Positions 1 through 5,831 of a DNA stretch of 7,480 nucleotides are shown here, one piece after another. The stretch's first letter is position 1. Each line of letters begins with the position of its first letter. The notes below the pieces were generated by a model. That model ran no database searches and was not told the DNA's origin. It worked only from the letters and a program-made list of their open reading frames with translations. Origin of the DNA: Winogradskyella sp. (GTDB taxonomy: Bacteria > Bacteroidota > Bacteroidia > Flavobacteriales > Flavobacteriaceae); the NCBI GenBank assembly GCA_030149115.1, contig JASBSE010000345.1, positions 1 through 7,480 on the forward strand, in the 5' to 3' direction. The position numbers and the translations under genes are program-made.

Positions 1-1
1 T

Positions 2-487
2 TTATCGAATTACGATAAAGCAACAATCCCAAACGCGAAAGACTTTCGGTTTGGGATTGTTGTTTCAGAATGGAATGACACTATAACAGAAGGACTGTGG
101 CAAGGTGCGTTTGATGCGTTGACAGATTGTGGTGCATTAAAAGAAAACATAGTGCGTTGGAATGTGCCAGGTACTTTTGAGCTTACCTATGGAGCTGCCA
201 GAATGTCTAAAAGCATTTATGCTGAATCTGGTATGTTAGATGCTATTATTGTTATAGGTTGCGTTATCCAAGGTGAAACGAAACATTTCGATTTTGTTTG
301 TGAAGGTGTTACTCAAGGCATAAAAGACCTGAATTTGTCTGGTGAGATTCCAGTTATTTTCTGTGTACTAACAGATAACACAATGCAACAATCAATTGAT
401 CGTTCTGGTGGAAAGCATGGTAATAAAGGAACCGAAGCTGCCATAGCTGCAATTAAAATGGCACAACTTAGAAAGGAGACGAAGTAG
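2..487 (+). CDS. ribH: 6,7-dimethyl-8-ribityllumazine synthase (riboflavin synthase beta subunit), 5'-truncated by window edge
   Basis: This enzyme condenses 5-amino-6-ribitylamino-uracil with 3,4-dihydroxy-2-butanone 4-phosphate to make lumazine, the penultimate step of riboflavin synthesis; it is a cytosolic oligomer. The frame is open from base 2, and 161 codons are visible before the TAG. Since the family is about 155-165 residues, probably only a few N-terminal residues are missing. The TTG at 119 is internal: 39 codons before it encode recognisable family sequence (RFGIVVSEWND, the N-terminal substrate-binding strand). Other seen motifs are VPGTFEL (substrate-binding Phe-Glu), GETKHFDFVCEG with the catalytic His at 284-286, and DRSGGKHGNKG with the phosphate-binding Arg at 401-403. 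The sequence looks intact and functional. It is followed by a 149-nt gap, so it may end its transcription unit. A long inverted repeat lies within its first visible codons (18-65). Confidence 0.96.
   Translation, partial: LSNYDKATIPNAKDFRFGIVVSEWNDTITEGLWQGAFDALTDCGALKENIVRWNVPGTFELTYGAARMSKSIYAESGMLDAIIVIGCVIQGETKHFDFVCEGVTQGIKDLNLSGEIPVIFCVLTDNTMQQSIDRSGGKHGNKGTEAAIAAIKMAQLRKETK
18..65 (+). repeat. Long near-perfect inverted repeat (hairpin) inside the ribH coding sequence
   Basis: CAACAATCCCAAAC (21-34) is exactly complementary to GTTTGGGATTGTTG (49-62). The arm extends outward by a G-U pair (20/63) and two A-T pairs (19/64, 18/65). Inside, after one unpaired G at 35, CGAAA (36-40) pairs with TTTCG (44-48) around the loop GAC. 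In mRNA this would form one long stem with a single bulge across about 48 nt. The region is plainly coding (residues TIPNAKDFRFGIVV), so any RNA or DNA structure is superimposed on protein sequence. It may regulate translation or decay, or may be fortuitous. Confidence 0.8.
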
Positions 488-576
488 TTTTCAATTTTCA
501 GTTAAAATAAAGTTTCAAACTTCGACTTCAAATTCATCTTCCAATTTAAAGTGGCATCCTTTTTGTTGATAATTTT

Positions 577-609
577 AAGGAATCTTTAAACAAGATTTCT
601 TCTTATTTT
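577..609 (+). terminator. Possible weak rho-independent terminator after ribH
   Basis: AAGGAATCTT (577-586) pairs with AAGATTTCTT (592-601), giving a 10-bp stem with one G-U pair and a 5-nt loop (TAAAC). A T-rich run (CTTATTTTC, 602-610) follows. It lies about 90 nt after the ribH stop and just before the putative promoter of the next unit, which suits a unit boundary. The stem is AT-rich and the T-run is interrupted, so the termination role is inferred. Because it sits directly upstream of the -7 element, it could instead be an operator-like inverted repeat. Confidence 0.35.
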
Positions 610-612
610 CAG

Positions 613-620
613 TAACTTTG
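613..620 (+). promoter_or_regulatory. Bacteroidota-type -7 promoter element for the mutL unit
   Basis: TAACTTTG matches the TAnnTTTG -7 consensus of Bacteroidota sigma-ABfr promoters exactly. It lies 16 nt before the ATG at 637, so a transcript starting about 7 nt downstream would have a leader of roughly 10 nt, and there is no Shine-Dalgarno motif before that ATG. I see no good TTG/TTTG -33 element at the usual spacing; the nearest TTTG, at 562-565, is too far away. The call therefore rests on one element and its position. Confidence 0.45.
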
Positions 621-636
621 ATTAAATCTTTTAGCC

Positions 637-924
637 ATGTTTTCTACATTTTTCAAGCAAAGAAAGAATAAACAATATAATTATACTCCACGCTATTATG
701 ATGAGCGAAAGGAGAGATTGGATAATTTGAAAAAGAAGCATGGTTTGATTGAGGATGACAGTGAAGGAAAACGATTCCATAGAACAAACTTTAGAGATGA
801 ATGGAGTCAGAATAGTAAAGTTCGAAGCAACAATAATTCTAGAATTAGGTTTTTGGTAATTTTAGTTTTTCTACTAATGGCTGCATATGTTGCTTTGAGT
901 TATTTAGATATTTCAGTTTTTTAA
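637..924 (+). CDS. Small C-terminally membrane-anchored protein of unknown function (flavobacterial, between ribH and mutL)
   Basis: This 95-residue protein starts at the ATG downstream of the putative promoter. Residues 1-69 are highly charged and polar (KQRKNKQYNYTPRYY near the start, then many Lys/Arg/Asp/Glu). Residues 71-90 form a single hydrophobic segment (FLVILVFLLMAAYVAL), and only a few residues follow, so it resembles a tail-anchored membrane protein. There is no signal peptide, and I recognise no enzymatic motif. From memory, homologues next to ribH in flavobacteria are often labelled 'riboflavin synthase subunit beta', but nothing here resembles lumazine synthase, so that name looks carried over from the neighbour. 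Its TAA overlaps the mutL ATG by one base (TAATG), implying co-translation with mutL. Function is unknown. Confidence 0.85.
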   Translation: MFSTFFKQRKNKQYNYTPRYYDERKERLDNLKKKHGLIEDDSEGKRFHRTNFRDEWSQNSKVRSNNNSRIRFLVILVFLLMAAYVALSYLDISVF

Positions 925-2795
925 TGACAGATATCATTCAACTTTTACCAGACCATGTTGCCAACCAAATAGCAGCTGGTGAAGTGGTACAACGTCCTGC
1001 TTCTGTAGTTAAAGAGCTTTTAGAAAATGCTATTGATGCTGGTGCAGACGACATAAAACTCATTATAAAAGATGCTGGTAAAACACTAGTGCAAGTTATA
1101 GATAATGGCAAGGGCATGAGTGTTACTGATGCACGTTTAAGTTTTGAGCGTCATGCCACATCAAAAATAAAATCTGCTGAAGATTTATTTCAGCTTAACA
1201 CCAAAGGATTCAGAGGTGAAGCTTTAGCAAGTATTGCGGCTATTGCACATGTAGAGCTGAAAACCAAGCGACCTGATGATGAATTGGGTACAGTCATAGA
1301 GATAGAAGGCAGTACAGTAAAATCTCAAGAGGTTACAGTAACTCCAACAGGAACTTCTGTTGCTGTAAAAAACCTGTTTTTTAATATTCCTGCAAGACGA
1401 AACTTTTTAAAATCTGATACAGTAGAATTAAGACATATAACAGATGAGTTTCATCGTGTTGCTTTAGCACATCCCAGTATAGCCTTTGCTTTTTATCATA
1501 ATGGTAGTGAGCTTTTTAATATTCCAAGTGAAAATTACAGGCAGCGTGTAGTTCACATTTTTGGAAACAAAACCAATGAAAGATTGGTGCCTGTTGAAGA
1601 AGATACAGAGGTTTTAAAAATATCAGGATTTGTAGGTAAGCCAGAGTATTCTAAGAAAACACGCTCAGAGCAATTCTTTTTTGTAAATCAGAGATTTATA
1701 AAAAGTCCGTATCTAAATCATGCTATAAGTGCAGCATTTGAAGGTTTATTAAAAGATGGATATCACGCTAGCTATTTTTTAAATCTTACAGTAGATCCTA
1801 AAACTATAGACATTAATATTCATCCTACAAAAACTGAAATTAAGTTTGATGATGAGCATACGCTTTACGCTATTTTAAGATCAGCTGTAAAACATAGTTT
1901 AGGGCAATTTAATATAGCACCTGTTCTAGATTTTGAACAACAAAGTAGCTTTGATACACCTTACAGCTACAAAGATAAAGCAGGTAAAGCTCCAACCATA
2001 GAGGTAGACCGAAGTTTTAATCCATTTGCAGATGAAGGCAGTAGTTCTGGTAACACGTCTTCTAAATCTACTTCAACTAGAACAAGTTTTAAATCCGTAC
2101 CAACAGCAAACTGGGAAAGTTTATATGTAGGTTTGGAGTCCAAGGGTAATAGAAGACAAGAAGATGATGTTGAAGTAAGTTTTGAAAAAGAAGTTAAAAC
2201 TGAAACAATTTTTAGTGATGCTTCTGTAGAAACGAGTAAAACTACATTTCAACTTCAACAAAAATATATTGTGAGTACGCTAAAATCTGGTATGCTTATT
2301 ATAGATCAGAATAGAGCACACCAACGTGTTTTGTATGAAAGCTTTCTAAAACATATTACTATTAAAGAAGCTACCAGTCAACAATTATTATTTCCTCTGC
2401 AGTTGAGTTTTACTCCCAATGAAGTGAATATTATTTCGGAATTACAAGAGGATTTGGAGCATACAGGATTTGTGTTTTCCGATGTTAAAGAAGAAACAAT
2501 AACAATTACTGGAGTTCCTGTTGGAGTGCCAGAAAGTGAAGTGTCTATAATTTTGGAGCAACTCATCAGCGATGTGGAAAATGATGTGCCAGATGCAAGT
2601 TTTAGTGCAGCAGATTTATTAGCTAAATCTATGGCAAAGAGTTTAGCTATAAAAAACGGACAAACCCTTAATAATACAGAGCAGGAGCATTTGGTAAACT
2701 CTCTGTTTGCTTGTAAGGAGCCTAATATTTCTCCAACCAACAGACCAACGTTTATAACAATGTCTACCGACGACATTGAAAAGAAATTTATGTAG
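924..2795 (+). CDS. mutL: DNA mismatch repair protein MutL (predicted endonuclease-motif-deficient)
   Basis: MutL is the GHKL ATPase that links MutS mismatch recognition to strand incision and unwinding. In this 623-residue protein, the N-terminal ATPase holds all expected motifs: IAAGEVV (16-22), KELLENAIDAG with the catalytic Glu31 and Mg-binding Asn35, DNGKGM with Asp60, and GFRGEAL (95-101). These are followed by the transducer domain (GTSVAVKNLFFNIPARR; DINIHPTKTEIKF). A Ser/Thr-rich linker at roughly 340-440 leads to the C-terminal dimerisation domain. There the usual DQHAxxExxxxE motif reads DQNRAHQRVLYE (461-472), the ACR-motif region reads MAKSLAIK (570-577), and the CPHGRP motif reads SPTNRP (603-608). 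Most metal ligands of the latent endonuclease are therefore replaced, although the fold appears present. The start ATG overlaps the preceding stop, and the next gene begins one base after the TAG. Confidence 0.97.
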   Translation: MTDIIQLLPDHVANQIAAGEVVQRPASVVKELLENAIDAGADDIKLIIKDAGKTLVQVIDNGKGMSVTDARLSFERHATSKIKSAEDLFQLNTKGFRGEALASIAAIAHVELKTKRPDDELGTVIEIEGSTVKSQEVTVTPTGTSVAVKNLFFNIPARRNFLKSDTVELRHITDEFHRVALAHPSIAFAFYHNGSELFNIPSENYRQRVVHIFGNKTNERLVPVEEDTEVLKISGFVGKPEYSKKTRSEQFFFVNQRFIKSPYLNHAISAAFEGLLKDGYHASYFLNLTVDPKTIDINIHPTKTEIKFDDEHTLYAILRSAVKHSLGQFNIAPVLDFEQQSSFDTPYSYKDKAGKAPTIEVDRSFNPFADEGSSSGNTSSKSTSTRTSFKSVPTANWESLYVGLESKGNRRQEDDVEVSFEKEVKTETIFSDASVETSKTTFQLQQKYIVSTLKSGMLIIDQNRAHQRVLYESFLKHITIKEATSQQLLFPLQLSFTPNEVNIISELQEDLEHTGFVFSDVKEETITITGVPVGVPESEVSIILEQLISDVENDVPDASFSAADLLAKSMAKSLAIKNGQTLNNTEQEHLVNSLFACKEPNISPTNRPTFITMSTDDIEKKFM

Positions 2796-2796
2796 T

Positions 2797-3588
2797 ATGA
2801 GACAAGGAATATCAGATGCGGTAAAGCATCTTATAATAATTAATATAATTTTTTGGATTGGTACATTATCCATAGGAACCTATGGTGATGTATTTACAAA
2901 TTTATTTGCTGAGCATTTTCCTCTGAACGATGAATTTAAGCCTTGGCAAATTATTACGCATATGTTTATGCATGCCTCTTATGTAAATACAGGCAACGGA
3001 ATGAATATCTTTTTCTTACATATTCTATTTAATATGTTAGGTCTTTGGATGTTTGGTACACCAATAGAACAACGATTGGGTACAAAAAAGTTTCTGTTCT
3101 TATATTTTAGTGCAGGTTTAGGTGCTGTGTTACTTCCGTTGATAATTAATTTTTATAATTTTCAATCGATATTAAGTGATTTAACTGCAGCTGGTTTTGA
3201 GTCAGATCATATTTTGGCTACATTAAACGAAGGTAAGTACTATCAAGGTTGGGTTGATGTCATTGGAGCAGAGCGTTTTCAGGATTTTACAAGAATTTTT
3301 AATACAACTTCTGTAGGTGCATCAGGATGTGTAATGGGATTATTGGTAGGCTTTGGTATGCTGTTTCCTAATGCATCGCTTATGCTAATTTTCCTTCCTA
3401 TTCCTATAAAGGCAAAATATTTTATCCCTTTATTGTTGGGTTACGAAATTATATCTGGTATTACGGGAGGCAGTTCTATGTTTGGTTTTAATGTTGGGCA
3501 TTTTGCGCATATTGGAGGAGCACTTGTTGGGTTCCTTTTAATGTGGTATTGGAAAAAGAATAGTATGGATAAATACCGTTGGAATTGA
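2797..3588 (+). CDS. Rhomboid family intramembrane serine protease (first of a tandem pair)
   Basis: Rhomboids cleave transmembrane segments of substrate proteins within the inner membrane. I place the start at the ATG at 2797, one base after the mutL TAG; an upstream in-frame TTG at 2776 would add seven residues inside mutL and is less likely. The product is 263 residues with about six hydrophobic segments. Catalytic features are all visible: HILFN with His75 and Asn79 (HxxxN of the second TM), GASG (174-177) with nucleophile Ser176, and GHFAHIGG with catalytic His238 in the last TM. Between the third TM and the serine helix is a polar insertion of about 50 residues (121-172), longer than in minimal rhomboids such as GlpG. 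It ends TGATG, overlapping the next rhomboid by one base. Probably an active protease; the substrate is unknown. Confidence 0.93.
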   Translation: MRQGISDAVKHLIIINIIFWIGTLSIGTYGDVFTNLFAEHFPLNDEFKPWQIITHMFMHASYVNTGNGMNIFFLHILFNMLGLWMFGTPIEQRLGTKKFLFLYFSAGLGAVLLPLIINFYNFQSILSDLTAAGFESDHILATLNEGKYYQGWVDVIGAERFQDFTRIFNTTSVGASGCVMGLLVGFGMLFPNASLMLIFLPIPIKAKYFIPLLLGYEIISGITGGSSMFGFNVGHFAHIGGALVGFLLMWYWKKNSMDKYRWN

Positions 3589-4475
3589 TGGAGTTTATAG
3601 ATAGAATAAATAGAAAGCTCATTAATTTTACAATTTTCGAAAAATTTATAATCGCAAATTGTGTTGTATTTGCAATAATATCTATTACTAATGCGCTATA
3701 TTTCTTATTCACGGATAGTCATTTAGTTTTTTTTAGAAACTACTTTGCTCTTTCTGATGATATAGGCAAGTTTGCCTTAAGACCTTGGACTATTTTTACT
3801 TATTTTTTTACTCATTTTACGTTCCGTCATCTATTTTTTAATATCATAGCATTGTATTTTTTTGGTAGAATATTTATGGTGTTTTATAGTAGGAAACAGT
3901 TTGTAAAGCATTATATCTATGGTGGTATTTTTGCAGGTATTATTTTTATAATTTCATATAATTTATTTCCAGCATTAATTGAAAAAACTACAGTCTTAGT
4001 TGGAGCATCAGCATCTATATTTTCTGTGTTATTTGGAGCAACAGCAATAAGCCCTAATTATACATTCAATTTGTTTGGAGTTTTTAGAGTACCGCTTTGG
4101 GTAATTTCTTCTTTATATACTTTATTGTTTATATCTACTTTGCCTTATGCAAATGTAGGAGGTGAATTGTCTCATTTAGGAGGAGCATTTTTTGGATATT
4201 TTTATTCGCTTCAGCTAAATAAAGGCAAGGATTTTAGTAAGAGTTTTGATAGTTTTTGGGATAATTTTATTAGCTGGTTTAAGCCTAAATCTAAATTAAA
4301 AACCGTGCATAGAACATCAAAAAAGAAGACTTATGCAGGAAAAACCAGAGAAGAGTTCCATACGTATAACGATCAGAAGAAGATAGATCTAATTTTAGAT
4401 AAGATAAGTAAAAGCGGCTATGAAAGTCTAACAGCAGAAGAAAAGGAATTTTTGTTTAAAGCTGGTAAGAAATAA
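3588..4475 (+). CDS. Rhomboid family intramembrane serine protease with C-terminal DUF6576-like domain (second of pair)
   Basis: The start is the ATG at 3588, overlapping the previous stop (TGATG); a TTG at 3579 is an alternative that adds three residues. The 295-residue product has about six TM segments in residues 15-212. It carries HLFFN (His81, Asn85), GASA (139-142) with nucleophile Ser141, and SHLGG with catalytic His196, so the dyad is intact. After the last TM comes a basic linker (about 211-250) and a soluble tail, 258-295, containing KKIDLILDKISKSGYESL and TAEEKEFLFKA. I recognise this as the short domain found at the C-terminus of Bacteroidota rhomboids (DUF6576). The two tandem copies differ in their extra parts: the first has a loop insertion, this one a cytoplasmic tail, so they are diverged paralogues rather than a recent duplication. 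Confidence 0.93.
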   Translation: MEFIDRINRKLINFTIFEKFIIANCVVFAIISITNALYFLFTDSHLVFFRNYFALSDDIGKFALRPWTIFTYFFTHFTFRHLFFNIIALYFFGRIFMVFYSRKQFVKHYIYGGIFAGIIFIISYNLFPALIEKTTVLVGASASIFSVLFGATAISPNYTFNLFGVFRVPLWVISSLYTLLFISTLPYANVGGELSHLGGAFFGYFYSLQLNKGKDFSKSFDSFWDNFISWFKPKSKLKTVHRTSKKKTYAGKTREEFHTYNDQKKIDLILDKISKSGYESLTAEEKEFLFKAGKK

Positions 4476-4496
4476 AGAGTATTACTCATAGGACTA

Positions 4497-5534
4497 ATGA
4501 ATATGAAAAAATTAAAATTCTTTAGTAAGCTTGTATTCATCGTCAACTCATTGGCGGCATTTTTGTTGCTCATTTCTTACTTATTGCCTTATGTGCCTCC
4601 AAAGAGTTTTGCTATTTTATCGGTTCTTAGTTTGGGTGTTCCGCTTTTAATTTCACTCAATATTGTGTTTTTTATCTATTGGTTACTTCAAGTTAAAAAA
4701 CAAATGTTGTTATCGCTAGTAGTACTGCTTTTAGGCTGGAATTATTTAGGCTCTTTATATAAGTTTTCATCTTCGAAAAAAGTAGAAGAATCAGGTAACA
4801 TATCTATAATGTCTTTTAATGTTAGGTTGTTTAATAAGTATAATTGGAAACCTAATAAAACGACTAAAGAAGATATTATAGATTTCTTTTATATAGAGTC
4901 TCCAGATATTATTTGTATTCAAGAATATACAAGAGGAAAACCAATTAATTTAGAAGGGTACACTGATTTCAATGGACGGTTCGTTAAGGACACAAAAGGA
5001 GGACATACGATTTTCTCTAAATTCCCTATTATAAATTCAGGTTCCTTAGAATTTGAAGATACTAGTAACAATGCTGTTTTTGCAGATGTAGTTAAAGGAA
5101 AGGATACGGTTAGAGTGTATAACGTCCATTTACAGTCTGCTAAAATTAATACTGATATAGATTACATAAACAGTCAGTATTCAAGAGATGTTTTTGTAAA
5201 ACGTGTTAAATGGGCGTTTCAAAAGCAACAATCTCAAGTAGAAAAATTTCTAAAGCATAAATCTAAATGTCCTTATAAAACTATTGTGGCCGGTGATTTT
5301 AATAATACTGCATTTTCATACAGTTATAAGAAAATCTTAGGTGACGATTTGGTGGACACCTTTGAGAAGGCAGGTAATGGTTTTGGTAAATCGTTTGATA
5401 TTAAATTCTTTCCTTTAAGAATTGATTTCATCTTAGCAGACAAGCGTTTTAAAGTCAATGGTTTTAAAACATACAGTGACATTAATCTTTCAGACCATTA
5501 CCCAATAAAAGCTACTTTAAATTTAAATAAGTAG
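4497..5534 (+). CDS. Membrane-anchored endonuclease/exonuclease/phosphatase (EEP) family protein
   Basis: This 345-residue protein has three hydrophobic segments at roughly 11-30, 38-62 and 70-88, followed by an EEP (DNase I-like) domain. The active-site motifs are in order: MSFNVRLF with Asn108, CIQEY with metal-binding Glu143, YNVHLQSA, AGDFN (265-269) with Asp267 and Asn269, and SDHYP (332-336) with catalytic His334. EEP members hydrolyse phosphodiesters in nucleic acids, phospholipids or inositol phosphates; the substrate here cannot be told, and the anchor places the catalytic domain at the inner membrane. Two starts are possible: ATG 4497, or ATG 4503 (MKKLKFF), which sits 9 nt after AGGA and may be better placed. 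It follows the rhomboid by 21 nt and is probably the last gene of the mutL unit. Its 3' end overlaps the convergent gene by 12 nt. Confidence 0.92.
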   Translation: MNMKKLKFFSKLVFIVNSLAAFLLLISYLLPYVPPKSFAILSVLSLGVPLLISLNIVFFIYWLLQVKKQMLLSLVVLLLGWNYLGSLYKFSSSKKVEESGNISIMSFNVRLFNKYNWKPNKTTKEDIIDFFYIESPDIICIQEYTRGKPINLEGYTDFNGRFVKDTKGGHTIFSKFPIINSGSLEFEDTSNNAVFADVVKGKDTVRVYNVHLQSAKINTDIDYINSQYSRDVFVKRVKWAFQKQQSQVEKFLKHKSKCPYKTIVAGDFNNTAFSYSYKKILGDDLVDTFEKAGNGFGKSFDIKFFPLRIDFILADKRFKVNGFKTYSDINLSDHYPIKATLNLNK

Positions 5535-5831
5535 ACAATCTACACTGTCTGATACGATGTGCGCAAGCAACCCTAAAGCAAAAACACGTGTTGGTTTTTT
5601 CCAAAGTAAAAAAAAGTAAACGGTAATTGCATAATAGCTATGAAGTGGGTGAAAGTTTATGCTACATCGATTAGAATCAAAAATAGGATCAGCAAGTAAA
5701 TGATCTAAATCTATCACAAATGCAGCAAGCATAATTAAATACATTTTTAGCCATTGCTTTCTGTAGAATATTAATGCAATTGCTAAAGGCAGACCAAAAT
5801 GCAATCCATAATGAATGGTAAACTTTAGCAT
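5523..5831 (-). CDS. DUF6122-like small integral membrane protein with hydrolase-like His/Asp pattern
   Basis: This 102-residue protein has about four hydrophobic segments (roughly 10-23, 29-47, 66-77, 82-94). I recognise it as the flavobacterial family called DUF6122; no function is established that I know of. Conserved-looking polar residues sit inside or beside the membrane segments: HYGLH (His7, His11), DLDHLLADP (Asp41, Asp43, His44, Asp48), FHPLH (His61, His64) and AHIVSDSVD (His91, Asp95, Asp98). This order resembles the membrane-bound metal-dependent hydrolase families of the YdjM/DUF457 type, a link that is my inference. Its ATG overlaps the wbqC stop by one base, so it is probably translated with it. 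Its own stop lies inside the tail of the convergent EEP gene. Confidence 0.85.
   Translation of the reverse strand: MLKFTIHYGLHFGLPLAIALIFYRKQWLKMYLIMLAAFVIDLDHLLADPIFDSNRCSINFHPLHSYYAITVYFFLLWKKPTRVFALGLLAHIVSDSVDCLLI

Noticed and set aside
473..478. AAGGAG, a strong Shine-Dalgarno-like sequence at the end of ribH
   Set aside because: No start codon with a usable frame follows at proper spacing; the next gene begins about 160 nt later.
119..487. A 122-residue gene starting at the TTG at 119
   Set aside because: The same frame is open back to base 2 and encodes the expected N-terminal part of lumazine synthase, so 119 is an internal codon.
2709..2717. An ACK tripeptide (residues 596-598) in MutL, resembling the ACR/ACK endonuclease motif
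   Set aside because: It lies too close to the SPTNRP segment. The true motif position aligns with MAKSLAIK about 25 residues earlier, so the match is coincidental.
2378..2776. Minus-strand open frame inside mutL
   Set aside because: It is antisense to strongly recognisable MutL C-terminal sequence, with no domain, no plausible start context and no family resemblance.
2643..2873. Minus-strand open frame across the mutL/rhomboid junction
   Set aside because: It lies antisense to two confident genes and has no recognisable features.
3488..3712. Minus-strand open frame across the rhomboid/rhomboid junction
   Set aside because: Its hydrophobic content reflects the antisense of TM-coding sequence; nothing supports it as a gene.
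4477..4487. GAGTA-T-TACTC palindrome in the gap before the EEP gene
   Set aside because: Only 11 nt with an unrealistically short loop and no T-run, so it is too weak to call an operator or terminator.
5584..5593. AACACGTGTT perfect 10-bp palindrome
   Set aside because: It is inside the DUF6122-like coding region, a single copy, and of a length expected by chance in several kilobases.
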